From positions 124,001-188,000 of the forward strand of contig CAVRIV010000005.1 in the NCBI GenBank assembly GCA_963721335.1: 64,000 bases of DNA. Direction: 5' to 3'. A model generated the notes under the pieces. The model did not search any database. It saw only the letters and a list, made by a program, of their open reading frames with translations, and was not told the origin of the DNA. This document shows positions 1 to 9,311 of the stretch, one piece after another; within the stretch, counting starts at the first letter, position 1, and each line of letters opens with the position of its first letter. Source of the stretch: CAVXDY01 sp963721335. Lineage in GTDB: Bacteria; Actinomycetota; Thermoleophilia; Miltoncostaeales; Miltoncostaeaceae. Made by a program: the position numbers and the translations under genes.

Positions 1-493
1 CCCAACCCCACCCGCCGGCCCAGTCGTCCCAGCGGCCGGGATCCGTCCAGCCGAGGAAGTCCCAGAGCCCGCTCCCGAAGACGGCCACGATGAGGTACTG
101 GGGGATCGCCAGCAGCCACCACTTCACCAGCACCAGCCCGCGCGAGAGCCGCTCCGGATGATCGACCTCCAGCGTGGCGGGGTAGTCGGTCCGGTCGAGG
201 CTGAAGGGCGGGTAGCGGTCGGTTCCGATGGCGCTGTAGGCGTAGAAGGCGACCCGCCAGGTCCAGCGCATCACGCCGACGTTGAAATCGAAGATCCCGC
301 GCGGATAGCGGCCGGTGAACAGGATCGCGAAGAAGGCGACGACGGTCAGGACGAAGAAGGCGATCCAGAGGAACACCAGCACGATGAAGTGGGGGATGGC
401 CAGCAGCCACTTCACCAGCCACAGCCCGCGGCTGAGGTCGGGTTGCAGGTCCCCCTCCAGGCGCAGCGGGTACCCCGGGCGCTCGGTGGTCAC
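1..493 (-). CDS. DUF4389 family membrane protein (3' part outside window)
   Basis: The protein reads from a GTG at 493 (MTTERPGYPLRLEGDL) and runs off the left edge after about 164 residues. Two similar modules follow each other. Each has a basic SRGL-LVKW-LLAIP lead-in followed by a hydrophobic stretch (residues about 25-60 and 120-145). This duplicated pattern is characteristic of DUF4389 proteins of actinobacteria, which are predicted integral membrane proteins of unknown function. It diverges from the HtrA-like gene at 669, so the 175-bp gap probably holds promoters for both. Family assignment is by pattern recognition; the C-terminus cannot be seen. Confidence 0.7.
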   Translation of the reverse strand, partial: MTTERPGYPLRLEGDLQPDLSRGLWLVKWLLAIPHFIVLVFLWIAFFVLTVVAFFAILFTGRYPRGIFDFNVGVMRWTWRVAFYAYSAIGTDRYPPFSLDRTDYPATLEVDHPERLSRGLVLVKWWLLAIPQYLIVAVFGSGLWDFLGWTDPGRWDDWAGGWGW

Positions 494-577
494 GGAGCGA
501 TGTTGTCACAGAGGCCCGGTGCGTCGACGGGCGTCGCAGCGGACCGCCTCCCTTAATCCGATCCGCCCTCGTTCTTC

Positions 578-636
578 ACGAGATCTCCGCCCTCCTCTCA
601 GCCACCGCTCAGGTGCCCGGTCTAGAACGAGATCTC
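578..636. promoter_or_regulatory. Direct repeat of ACGAGATCTC in the divergent promoter region
   Basis: The 10-mer ACGAGATCTC occurs at 578-587 and again at 627-636. Each copy has the palindromic core GAGATCTC. They are 49 bp apart, in the gap between the DUF4389 gene and the HtrA-like gene. The second lies 33 bp before the protease start. This is the arrangement of a paired operator, but no known regulator motif was recognised. Confidence 0.3.
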
Positions 637-668
637 GGACCGGAGTGCGGAGCGCGGGGGAGGCGTCC

Positions 669-1795
669 ATGAACGCGGTGCGCAGGCGGGTGGCGATCGT
701 CGCGAGCGGCGTGGTGTTGTCGGCGGGGGTCGGAGCGGGCGCGGGCATCTGGGCGTACGACATGTCCCAGGGAACCCCGGCGGGGACGGCGGGGACCACC
801 ACGGTCGCCACGGCGACCCCGGCCACGACCCGCTCGCTGGCGGCCGCGAACGAGTCGGCCGGCCTGACCGCCGGCCAGATCTACTCGGCGGCGGCGGCCG
901 GGGTGGTGGAGATCCAGGTGACCTCGCGCTCGTCGGGCGCCGGGGGCCCACAGGGGCCCGGCGGGACCACCGAGGCCCAGGGGTCGGGCTTCGTCATCGA
1001 CGACCAGGGCCACATCGTCACCAACGATCACGTCGTGAACGGCGCGACCGCCATCTCCGTGATCTTCAACGACGGGACGCGGGCCGCGGCCACGCTGGTC
1101 GGAAGCGACGCGTCGAGCGACCTCGCCGTCTCAAGGTGGACGCCGACGCGGCCCACGTGACGCCGCTGCAGCTCGCCGACTCCGATCAGGTCCGGGTGGG
1201 CGACGAGGTCGTCGCGATCTCCAGCCCGTTCGGGCTCGAGAACACCACGACCGCGGGCATCGTGAGCGCGCTCCATCGCACCATCCAATCGATCAACGGC
1301 TACACGATCGCGGGCGTCATCCAGACCGACGCCTCGATCAACCACGGCAGCTCGGGCAGCCCGCTGCTCGACGACCACGGCCACGTGATCGGGGTCAACT
1401 CGCAGATCGAGGGTGGCGAGGTGGACGGCAACGTCGGCGTCGGCTTCGCCATCCCGAGCACCACCGTTCAGAAGGTGGTCGATCAGCTGATCGCCGGAAC
1501 CCCGGTGGCGCACCCCTACCTCGGGGTCCAGCTCACGACCGCCTCGGCGATCGGCGCCGCGAACGCCGTCCCGGGCGCCACCGTGGCGGCCGTCACCCCG
1601 GGGAGCCCGGCGGCCAGGGCCGGCCTGGTGGCGGGCGACGTGATCACGGCGGTGAACGGGACCGCCGCCACCTCGGCCGACGACGTGACCGCGGCCGTCG
1701 CCGCGCTCGAGCCGGGCCGGACCGTGACGCTGCAGGTCACGCGCGGCGGCTCCTCCCGCACGGTGTCCGTGACCCTGGGCCGGCGACCCGAGTGA
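669..1795 (+). CDS. HtrA/DegP-like S1C serine protease with PDZ domain (frameshifted)
   Basis: This is a membrane-anchored or exported quality-control protease of about 375 residues. The start is the ATG at 669, giving a short basic N-terminus and a hydrophobic segment at residues 8-30. The trypsin-like domain carries His in TNDHVV, Asp in SSDLAV and the nucleophile Ser in HGSSGSPL. The last replaces the usual GNSGGP, and the Ser is kept. A single PDZ domain follows (HPYLGVQL to the end), with the AGLVAGDVI binding-loop pattern. The reading frame breaks at about 1130. One missing C in GTC(C)TCAAG restores LAVLKVDADAAHV, so I treat it as one gene with an assembly error. The family normally degrades misfolded envelope proteins; substrates here are unknown. 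Confidence 0.9.
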
Positions 1796-1826
1796 CCGCC
1801 GTCCGCCGCCGGTCCCCGGGCGGGAC

Positions 1827-3749
1827 CTATCGCACGAGGATCCGGCGGCTGACGGTGACGGCGTTCCCGGCCCGATCGGTCAGCCGCAGGATCACCGTGT
1901 AGCGGCCGCGGCGGAGCTCTCCGAGGGGGACCCGGCGCAGCGGGCCGGGTCTCACCGCCGAGGAGCGCGCCGACAGCGAGCGTCCCGCGCGGTCGCGCAG
2001 CGCGGCCCTCACCGCGAGCGACCCGGTGGCGCCGGGGTCGAGGGCCGACACCAGCATGGCCACCGTCCTCGGCGCGCGCGCGGCGGCGGGGCCGCGGGGG
2101 CGGCGGGACACCGTCCGCTGGACGGCGAGGACCGGCGGGGTGTTGTCCACCTTGAACGCCCACTCCCGGACCCCCACGTTGCCGGGGAAGTCGCGTGCGG
2201 CCACGCGGATCGCGTGGAAGCCGTCGGCGAGCCGGCGCGTGTTGATGGTGATCCCGCGGGGATAGGGCTGGAGGCGCCGCACCGCCGGCACGCCGTCGAA
2301 CGTCCAGCGACCAGTGGGTGACCGTCGAGCGCGATTGCGCGGTGAAGCGCACGGTGACCCGGCCCCGCACCGAGGCGAGGGGCGCGGGAATCAGGCGCCC
2401 CAGCCGGGGCGGGTCCACCGACGCGCGCACCCGGCCCGCGCCGTAGACATCGTCCGGCCCCGGAGCGCCGAGGTCGAGCGCCAGCGCCGAGAGCTGGCCG
2501 CGCACCTCGGCCGCGCTCGGGGCCTGCCCCGCCCGCCGCGCCGCCGCGAGGATGACGGCCGCCACGCCCGCGGCGTTGGGCGCGGCGATCGAGGTCCCCC
2601 CGATCGACCGGAACCCGTTGGGCCCCATCAGGCGCGTGTCGGTGGGCGCCACGATGTCGGGCTTCAGACGGCCGTCGGCGGTCGGCCCCTGCGACGAGTA
2701 CGACTTGAAGCGGTCGCCGCGCCAGTCCACCGCCCCCACCGCGACGGCCCCCACGGCGTCGCCGGGCGTGGGGACGCTGCCCTCCACCGTGCCGGAGATC
2801 GCGACGAGCGGGATCTCCCGCGAGAACAGGGTCAGCGGGCCCTTCGGCGGCGGCCCCGACACCAGGATCGCCCGCAGGCGGAAGGAGCCGTCGGCCGGCG
2901 GGAGGTAGCCCGTGATGCGCTCGGCGCTGGGCGCGCCCTCCGCCTGGCGGTCCTGCCGAGCGGGCCACGACGGTCCAGGTGCCGTCGGGCTCGAGGTGCT
3001 CGAGGGCGAGGTCGATGTCGGTCGGCGGGCCCACGGCCGGCCGGGCCCACGAGAGGGCGAACGTGATCGGGAGCCCCGCTCCCCGCGTGAAGGTCCAGCT
3101 GTCCCCGTTCGGCCAGTCGAGGTCGCGGTCGAGATCCGCGTCCAGCCACGGCCCGCTCCAGTGGAGCCGCGCGTAGTTGCCGACCGAGTTGAACCAGAGG
3201 ATCCCCGCGGCGGCGGCCCGGTCGACCGCCCGCGCCGCGGGGCCGGTGCCGTCGAACGGCCCCTCGATGAAGCTGTTCGAGTGGACCACGATGTCCGGCC
3301 GGCGCGCGGCCACGGCGTCGGCGGCCACGACGAAGTCGGCCTCGCTGTGGTAGTTGACCAGCAGGTAGCGGGCGTTCGGCGCGTAGTCGTAGACCGTCTG
3401 GGTCACGAGCTCGCCGTGGTTGGTGCGGTGGCCGTAGGCGTTGGTGCCCGCGAGCCCCGACGTCGGCGTCGAAGGAGAGCATCTCCACCCGGCTGGGCGG
3501 CGGCAGCTCCCCCTTGGCCTGGAGCGTCGCGATGTTCTGGCCGAAGCCCATGTCCACGACGGCGATCGTCAGCCCGGCGCCGCCGCCCGCGACGCGCCCG
3601 AGCACGTCGGCGCCGCTGCGCTCCACGCCCTGGCTGAGGGCCTCGTCGGCGAACGCCGTGGGGTGCGGAGGCGGCCGCGGGCCCGGCGGCCAGGAGGGAG
3701 GCGGCCGCGCCGAGGACGAGCGCCGCGCGCCAGGCGCCGGGCGGCTCAT
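1827..3749 (-). CDS. Exported subtilisin-like S8 peptidase, copy 1 (multiple frameshifts)
   Basis: Serine endopeptidase of the S8 (subtilase) family, about 640 residues. The catalytic Asp is in IAVVDMGFG, the His in RTNHGELV, the oxyanion Asn in NSVGNYA and the Ser in GGTSIAAPNAAGVAA. A C-terminal Ig-like region ends in TDRAGNAVTVSRRILVR. The ATG at 3749 is followed by an alanine-rich stretch that forms a signal peptide only if indels are allowed. At least four indels break the frame (near 3720, 3450, 2940 and 2300), all in otherwise conserved sequence. The ATG overlaps the stop of the paralogue upstream (ATGA), so the two are probably translationally coupled. Sequence blocks shared with the neighbour, such as FDGTG-AARAVD and AAAAGILW, show a tandem duplication. 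Confidence 0.82.
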
Positions 3750-5224
3750 CGCGCGCGGGACCGGATCACCCGCGTTCGTGTGGTGACGTTCCCGGCCATG
3801 TCCTCGCGCCGCGACGGTCAGACGGCTGGACCGCCGCCGCGCAGGGCGGGCAGGCGCAGCCCGAATGCGGGCCGGCGCACCACTCGCAGCGTCCGCCCGT
3901 TGAGGATGGCCCGCACGTCGCGGATCGTACCCTCGTCCCCCACCCGTACCCGCAGCACCGGCCGCCGCGCCCGGCTCACGCCCAGCCGCAGGGAGGGCGC
4001 GGTGGCGTCGAGCCGGGCCATGCCCGCGCCGTAGAGCGGGTCCGCGCCGCGCCGCCCCAGGTCGAGGGCGGTGGCGACCAGCACCGCGCGCAGGTCGGCC
4101 GGGGCCACCGGTGCGCCCCGGGCCAGGCGCTCCTGGCGCAGCAGCGCGGCCGCACCGGCGACGTGCGCCGCCGACGACGATGTGCCCGCCGTGCCGGGCC
4201 ACTCGGGGTTGGAGGTGACGTAGGTCGGCGCCACCAGGTCCGGCTTGGCCGGGCCGCCGGCCGTCGCGCCCTCGGAGGAGTAGGGCTCCAGGTCGACGCC
4301 GGTCCACTTCACGGCCCCCACGCTGAGGGCGCCCGCGGCGTCGCCGGGCGTGGGGATGCTTCCGTCGGCCACGGCGAGGGCGACCGAACCCGACGGTCTG
4401 GGAGAAGAGGCTGAGCTCCGCCGGCGCGCCCGCGTCCTGGCGCACGACCAGCCGCCACGCGCCCGAGTCGGTGGTGAGGGGCGTGGTGACCGCGTTCCCC
4501 GGCCCGGCCGGGGCGCTGCGCTGGACCTCGATCCACGCCCCTGAGGGGTCCTGGCGCTCGACCGCCACGCTCGCGGCCACCGCGGGCGCGGCCCAGCAGA
4601 GGCTGAACAGCAGCGGGGCGCCGCGCCGGGGCGATCGGGATGACGGTGCCCCCGGCCGCGGCGGCCGCCGCGCCAGTGGCGCTGGCCGTAGTTCCCGGCC
4701 GAGTTGACCCAGAGCACGCCCGCGGCCGCGGCGGCGTCCACCGCCCGGGCGGCGCGCCCGGTGCCGTCGAACGGAGGGGTCAGGAAGGAGTTGGAATGGC
4801 TCACGATGGGGATGCCCTGGGAGGCGATCCAGGCCGCGGCCTCCTCGAACTGATCGATGGTGCGGTAGCCCACCAGCACCAGCCGGGCCTCGGGCGCGAG
4901 GTCGTGGATGAGCTCGGCCATGCGGACGCCGTGCTGGGTGGGCAGGCCGAACTCGGTGCGCCCCTCGAGGCCGCTCTCCGGATCGAAGCTGCGGATGGTC
5001 ATCGCCTCGCGCGGCGGCAGCTCGCCGAGGGCGATGGAGCGGTCCAGACCGGAGAAGCCCTCGTCGAGCACCGCGACGGTCTGCCCCTGCCCCAGCAGGC
5101 CCCGGCTCCACAGCGCATCGGCCCCCATCCGCACCCCGCCCTGGCTGATGAGGGCGCCCGTGGCCGCCGGCGCGAGCAGAGCGGCGCCGATCAGGACGGC
5201 CGTGACGACGGTCGCTCTCCCCAC
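3746..5224 (-). CDS. Exported subtilisin-like S8 peptidase, copy 2 (frameshifted)
   Basis: A second S8 peptidase of about 490 residues, starting at the ATG at 5224 with a clear signal peptide (MGRATVVTAVLIGAALLAP). Catalytic residues are Asp in VAVLDEGFSG, His in PTQHGVRM, Asn in NSAGNYG and Ser in GTSSSAAHVAG. Frame breaks lie near 4640 and 4390. As read, a TGA at 3818 ends the chain. After two compensating indels the same region reads LTVAAR-EDMAGNVTTRTRV and ends at a TGA at 3746 that overlaps the next ATG. The longer end is more likely, because it matches the AGN-VT C-terminus of the paralogue. The pair lies where rpoB would be expected after rplL. Substrates are unknown; secretion is inferred from the signal peptide. 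Confidence 0.85.
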
Positions 5225-5288
5225 GGCGGGCCACGGTAGTGACGCCCTCGGACGGGCTCAACCGGCCCGGGTCCACCCCTCCCGGCCG

Positions 5289-5316
5289 CCCGCGCGGGGG
5301 CCTGGCCCCGCGCGGG
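5289..5316 (-). terminator. Strong hairpin after rplL
   Basis: CCCGCGCGGGG at 5289-5299 pairs perfectly with CCCCGCGCGGG at 5306-5316 around a 6-base loop. It begins 9 bases past the rplL stop codon. There is no T-run, so it is either a high-GC terminator of the kind common in actinobacteria or a processing site. Confidence 0.6.
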
Positions 5317-5324
5317 CTCGCGAG

Positions 5325-5709
5325 CTACTTGAGGCTGACGATCCCCCCGGCCTCCTCGAGCTGGGCCTTGACCTGGTCGGCCTCGTCCTTCGTCACGCCC
5401 TCCTTCACGTCGCTGGGGGCGTTGTCGACCAGCTCCTTGGCCTCCTTCAGGCCCAGGCCGGTGACCGCGCGGACGACCTTGATCACCTGGATCTTCTTGT
5501 CGCCGGCGGCGTCGAGGCTGACGGTGAAGGCGGTCTGCTCCTCCTCGGCGGGCGCGGCGGCGCCGTCACCGCTCGCGGGCGCGGCCGCCACGGCCACGGG
5601 GGCGGCTGCGGTCACGCCGAAGGTCTCCTCGAGCGCCTTGATGCGCTCGGAGAGCTCGAGCACGGAGATGCTCTTCAGCTCCTCGATCCACTCCTGCGGT
5701 CGTCGCCAT
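5325..5709 (-). CDS. rplL: 50S ribosomal protein L7/L12 (frameshifted near N-terminus)
   Basis: Stalk protein L7/L12 recruits translation factors to the ribosome. The globular C-terminal domain is complete (KKIQVIKVVRAVTGLGLKEA to the end, EEAGGIVSLK) and is preceded by the Ala-rich hinge. The true start is the ATG at 5709, preceded by AAGGAG at good spacing. From there the codons read MATT, and after an indel near 5697 they continue as QEWIEELKSISVLELSER. The length of about 127 residues is normal. It is the last gene of the rplJ-rplL unit and is followed by a strong hairpin. Confidence 0.93.
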
Positions 5710-5763
5710 TCTGTCTCCTTGGTTCTCGAGCGTGATTTCGGAAAGTCGGTCGGTGCGGAGCCG

Positions 5764-6324
5764 CTAGGCGTCCGCGGAGGCCGTCTCGTCGTCCCGCTGC
5801 GCCTGAACGGCGGCGAGGGTGCGGGCGAGGCCTCCGATCAGGCTGTTGAGGGTCCCGGCGAGGCCGGAGAGCGGTGCCGCGAGGCCGCCGGCGAGCTGGC
5901 CCAGGAGCTGCTCGCGGGAGGGCAGCCTGGCCAGGCGCACGACGTCGGCGTCGGGGAGGTCGTGCGCCATCGAGCAGGCCGCCCTTGATGCGCAGCGCGT
6001 CGGGGTGCTCCGCCGCGAACTGCGTCGAGCGCCTTGGCCGCCGCGGAGGGGTCGCCGCCCACCCAGACCAGGCCGGTGGGCCCGTCGAGGTACGGCAGCA
6101 GCGCCTCGCGCCCGGTCTCGGACGCCGCGCGGCGGGCGAGCGTGTTCTTGACCACCGTGAACTCGGTCTCGGCCGCGCGGAGGCGGCCGCGCAGCTCGGC
6201 GAGCTCCTTGACCGTCAGGCCGCGGAAGTCGGCGACGAAGATCGTCGTCGCTCGCCGTGAGCCGCTCGGCGAGCGCCGCGATGGCTCGCGTCTTCTCGTC
6301 TCGTCTCAGGGGGTCACCTCCATC
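5764..6324 (-). CDS. rplJ: 50S ribosomal protein L10 (frameshifted)
   Basis: L10 anchors L7/L12 dimers to the ribosome. Recognisable blocks are RRDEKTRAIAALAERLTASD, the KELAELRGRLRAAETEFTVV-type segment leading to KNTLARRAA, the PTGLVWVGGDPSAAAKAL block, and the C-terminal helix that binds L12 (LAGTLNSLIGGLARTLAAV). The frame changes near 6240 and 5985. The start is ambiguous. The ATG at 6324 or the GTG two codons later becomes in-frame if one C is added to the following C-run. Upstream lies an L10 leader. Length of about 187 residues is slightly long for the family. Confidence 0.9.
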   Translation of the reverse strand, partial: DGGDPLRRDEKTRAIAALAERLTASDDDLRRRLPRPDGQGARRAARPPPRGRDRVHGGQEHARPPRGVRDRARGAAAVPRRAHRPGLGGRRPLRGGQGARRSSRRSTPTRCASRAACSMAHDLPDADVVRLARLPSREQLLGQLAGGLAAPLSGLAGTLNSLIGGLARTLAAVQAQRDDETASADA

Positions 6325-6488
6325 GTGCTCGTCGCCCGCGCGGGCGGGCGAGAGGACGGGCGACCCCCGAGGGCCACTCCGACGTCTCGTCGCCAACCTC
6401 GCACGGGGTGCCCTTCGCGCGTCGGGCGGTTTGAGGCGGCGGTCGCCGCCCCCGTGGGTCTTCGGTCGGGTTGTGTCGGTGCGGTCGG
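6325..6488 (-). promoter_or_regulatory. Ribosomal L10 leader RNA (autoregulatory)
   Basis: The 160-base gap between rplA and rplJ folds in the way L10 leaders do. On the minus strand CACGGGG (6456-6450) pairs with CCCCGTG (6408-6402). Inside lies a GGCGGCGACCGCCGCC hairpin (6450-6435) and unpaired CUCAAA-type bases before GCGAGG, resembling the kink-turn region that L10(L12)4 binds. A second hairpin built from CGCCCGC and GCGGGCG follows just before the rplJ ribosome-binding site. In known systems the protein complex represses its own operon through this RNA. The assignment is from structure and position. Confidence 0.6.
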
Positions 6489-7213
6489 CTAGGCCGTCGG
6501 GCTCCTCCAGCACGTCGGCGGACGAGTGCGGGTGGTGTCGAGCGGGATGCCGGGGCCCATCGTCTGGGCGATGGTGATCGACTTCAGGTACCTGCCCTTG
6601 GCGGCCGCGGGCTTCATGCGGACGATCTCCTCGATCACGCGCCTGGTAGTTCTCGAGCAGCTGGCGCTCGTCGAAGGACCGCTTGCCGATGCCGATGTGG
6701 ATGATGCCGGCACGGTCGGTGCGGTACTCGACCTTGCCGGCCTTCACGTCGGTGACGGCCTTGCCCACGTCGAAGGTGACCGTGCCGCTCTTCGGGTTCG
6801 GCATCTTGCCCGAGGGGCCGAGGATGCGGCCGAGCTTGCCGACCGTGCCCATCATGTCCGGCGTCGCGATGGCGACGTCGAAGTCGTCGAAGCCCTCCTG
6901 GATCCGCTTGGCCAGGTCGTCGCCGCCGACCACGTCGGCGCCGGCCGTCTCGGCCTCGCGGGCCTTGTCGCCCTCGGCGAAGACCGCGACCTTCACGGTC
7001 TTGCCGGTGCCGTGCGGAAGGCTGATCGTGCCGCGGAGCTGCTGGTCGGCGTGGCGCACGTTGACGCCCAGGCGCAGGTGCACCTCGACCGTGGGGTCGA
7101 AGCGGGTGAGCTCCTGCGACTTGATGAGCCGGACCGCGTGCAGCGGGTGGTAGACACGCTCGGTGTCGATCTCCGACTTGGCCTGCATGGTAGCGCTTGC
7201 CGCGCTTGGGCAC
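6489..7213 (-). CDS. rplA: 50S ribosomal protein L1 (frameshifted)
   Basis: L1 forms the mobile stalk near the ribosomal E site. The protein has the family's PHGTGKTVKVAVFA, FDVAIATPDMM, LGRILGPSGKMPNPKSGTV and GRYLKSITIAQTMGPGI signatures. The start is the GTG at 7213 (MPKRGKRY), 12 bases after the rplK stop and preceded by AGGAGGAGGG. Indels near 7190 and 6655 split the frame. The extreme C-terminus after LDTTRTR is uncertain, because an indel there could move the stop from 6489. The length of about 240 residues is normal. Confidence 0.93.
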
Positions 7214-7225
7214 CGCGCCCTCCTC

Positions 7226-7655
7226 CTACTCCGCGTCGACGGTCACGCCCATACTACGCGCCGTCCCCGCGATGATCGTCATGGCCGACTCGACGCTGTT
7301 CGCGTTGAGGTCGGGCAGCTTCGTCTCGGCGATCTGCCGCAGCTGCGCCCGCGTCAGGTTCGCCACCTTCTCCTTGTGCGGCTCCGGGCTGCCCTTGTCG
7401 ATCCCGAGGGCCTGGCGGATGAGCACCGCCGCCGGCGGGCACCTTGGTGATGAAGGTGAACGAGCGGTCCTCGAAGACCGTCACCTCGACCGGGGTGATG
7501 GTCCCGTTGCCGGCCTGGGTCTGCGCGTTGAACGCCTTGCAGAACTCCATGATGTTGATGCTCGCGCCGCCCAGGGCGGGACCCACCGGAGGGGCGGGCG
7601 ACGCCTGACCGGCGGGGATCTGGAGCTTGATGACCTGCAGGACCTTCTTCGCCAT
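7226..7655 (-). CDS. rplK: 50S ribosomal protein L11 (frameshifted)
   Basis: L11 is part of the GTPase-associated centre of the large subunit. The N-terminal domain reads MAKKVLQVIKLQIPAGQASP, then PPVGPALG and NIMEFCKAFNAQT, all standard. The C-terminal RNA-binding domain follows after one indel near 7432 (ANLTRAQLRQIAETKLPDLN, then SVESAMTIIAGTARSMGV). The start is the ATG at 7655. It sits between nusG and rplA in the usual order, and its stop is 12 bases from the rplA start. Confidence 0.95.
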
Positions 7656-7722
7656 GACGTCCTCGATCGCGGGGCGTCTGCCCCGGGTTGCGCGTGCGGG
7701 GTGTGACCGCCCTTCGGGAAGG

Positions 7723-8258
7723 CTACGTGAGCTTCTTGACCTGGTCGAACGAGAGCTCGGCCGGCGTCTCGCGGCCGAAGATGCTGACGAGCACCTTCAG
7801 CCGGCCCTGCTCGGCGTTGATCTCGGCGATCTCGCCGGTGAAGTCCGACAGCGGGCCGGCGATCACCTTGACGCTCTCGCCCACGACGTGAAGTCGGCCC
7901 GGACCTTGGGGCGCACCTCGGTGGCGACGTTGAGCAGCCGGTCCACCTCGGTCTGGGTCAGCGGCACGGGCTCGTTCTCGCGCCCGCCCCCGCCGACGAA
8001 GCCGGTGACGCCGGGCGTGTTCTTGACCAGCCAGAGCGTGTCGGGCGTCATGTCCATGTTCACCAGGACGTAGCCGGGAAGGCGCCGCTTCTCGGTCTGC
8101 ACCTTCTGCCCGTCCTTGGTCTCCACGACCTGCTCGGTGGGGATGACCACCTGGCGCACGCGCTCGCGCTGCCCCAGCGAGACGAGCCGGTGCTCGAGGT
8201 TGGCCTTCACCTTCTTCTCGTGGCCGGAATAGGTGTTGATGACGTACCAGCGGAACAA
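7723..8258 (-). CDS. nusG: Transcription termination/antitermination factor NusG (frameshifted)
   Basis: NusG binds RNA polymerase through its NGN domain and links it to Rho or the ribosome through a KOW domain. The NGN domain is clear (RWYVINTYSGHEKKVKANLE, RRLPGYVLVNMDM, VKNTPGVTGFVGGGG). After an indel near 7888 the KOW domain follows (ESVKVIAGPLSDFTGEIAEI) and ends LSFDQVKKLT. The start is a TTG at 8258, chosen because AGGAGCGCCCA precedes it and FRWYVIN follows. The AGGAG overlaps the secE stop codon, indicating coupled translation. The length of about 178 residues is near the family norm. Confidence 0.93.
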
Positions 8259-8268
8259 ATGGGCGCTC

Positions 8269-8656
8269 CTAGAAGATCGCGTCGACGAAGCGCTCGAAGA
8301 TCGAGTCCAGCACCGCCAGGTAGACGGACGACGATCGCCACGACCACGAGCACGACGCCGGTGGACTGGATCAGCTGGGTCCGCGTGGGCCAGCTGACCT
8401 TGCGCGAGCTCGGCGATGACCTCGCGGATGAACCGGGATCCGCGGCGTTCCCTGCTGGACGGCCTTGGTGACCGTCCCGGCCTTCTCCTGCGGGCGCCGG
8501 CGTCCGCCGCCGGGCGCCGGCGTGGGGCGGGGGCTCTGGGTGGGCTGGGTGCGGCGGGGCCGTGGCGCGCGCGCGCCACCGGGCGCCGGCGGGGTGGGCG
8601 TCCCGCCGTCGCTGCTCCCGCGGTCCCTGTCCCTTCGCGGGTCGGATTCGCGCCAG
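8269..8656 (-). CDS. secE: Preprotein translocase subunit SecE (frameshifted)
   Basis: SecE clamps the SecY channel. The conserved core appears when frames are joined: SRFIREVIAELAQVSWPTR, a single membrane segment (QSTGVVLVVVAIVVVYLAV) and LDSIFERFVDAIF before the stop at 8269. Indels lie near 8435, 8405 and 8325. The N-terminus is a proline- and arginine-rich disordered tail (TQPTQSPRPTPAPGGGRRR). The proposed start is a CTG at 8656, which is uncertain. Placement between tRNA-Trp and nusG is the classic order. Confidence 0.85.
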
Positions 8657-8684
8657 TCAGCTCGTGATCACCTGTTGTGGACGA

Positions 8685-8757
8685 CAGGGCCGGAGGGACT
8701 CGAACCCCCAACCCCCGGTTTTGGAGACCGGTGCTCTACCAGTTGAGCTACGACCCT
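8685..8757 (-). tRNA. tRNA-Trp (anticodon CCA)
   Basis: The minus strand gives a 73-nt cloverleaf. The acceptor AGGGTCG pairs with CGGCCCT (one G-U), followed by discriminator G. The D arm is GCTC...GAGC, the anticodon stem CCGGT/ACCGG carries loop bases CTCCAAA with anticodon CCA, and the T arm contains GTTCGAGTC. The CCA tail is not encoded. It lies between rpmG and secE. Confidence 0.97.
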
Positions 8758-8787
8758 TCGCGGGAGGCCCGCGGCGACCTGGGTCGC

Positions 8788-8919
8788 TTAACGGGTCTCC
8801 TTGTGCGGCGTGTGGCGCCCGCACCATCGGCAGAACTTCCGGAACTCGATCCGGTCCGGAGTGTTCCGCCTGCTCTTCGTGGTCTGGTAGTTCCGACGCT
8901 TGCATTCCTCGCAAGCCAT
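8788..8919 (-). CDS. rpmG: 50S ribosomal protein L33
   Basis: A 43-residue zinc-ribbon ribosomal protein, intact. It reads MACEECKRRNYQTTKSRRN, then FRKFCRWCGRHTPHKET. Both CxxC pairs (CEEC and CRWC) are present, so this is the zinc-binding form. The start is the ATG at 8919. Longer in-frame starts upstream would add a stretch not found in the family. It heads the rpmG - tRNA-Trp - secE - nusG order. Confidence 0.96.
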   Translation of the reverse strand: MACEECKRRNYQTTKSRRNTPDRIEFRKFCRWCGRHTPHKETR

Positions 8920-9031
8920 CGTCACTGCGATGCGCTGACCTGTCGCCACAGGTGGCAGCCTTCCGTCCGGGGGCGAGCGACGTGCAGGGTACCACACGCC
9001 CTCCGGCCTCCCGGGGCCTCGGACGGACCTC

Positions 9032-9311
9032 TCAGAGGGTGTGGCGGCCGGCCCTGCGCATGCGCGCGGAGGGCGACTGCGCGGCCACGGCCTCGGCGCG
9101 CGCGGCGGCGCGGAGCAGGCCGGCAGCGGCCCGCTGGAGGTCGAGCCCGGTGCTCGATCGCCTCGGCACCACGCCGAGGGTCTCGGCCAGGCGGCGGTAC
9201 TCGGTGACGAGCGGCGGGCGGGCCCGCGCGTTGGGGGACCCGGCCGAGCGCACGCGCTGGCAGCAGGGTCTGCACGACGTCCACGGTGGGCTGGGCCGCG
9301 CGCACCCTCAT
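9032..9311 (-). CDS. Small protein of unknown function (frameshifted)
   Basis: I do not recognise this protein of about 92 residues. It starts at an ATG at 9311 (MRVRAAQPTVDVVQTLL) that overlaps the stop of the gene before it (ATGA). After an indel near 9253 it continues as AGSPNARARPPLVTEYRRLA and ends at 9032. The second half is an alanine- and arginine-rich, probably helical segment (LDLQRAAAGLLRAAARAEAV). There is no signal peptide or metal motif. Coupling to its neighbour suggests a joint role. Confidence 0.5.

Noticed and set aside
1120..1140. Programmed frameshift in the HtrA-like gene
   Set aside because: No slippery heptamer or following pseudoknot is evident, and similar breaks occur in many essential genes, so an assembly error is the simpler explanation.
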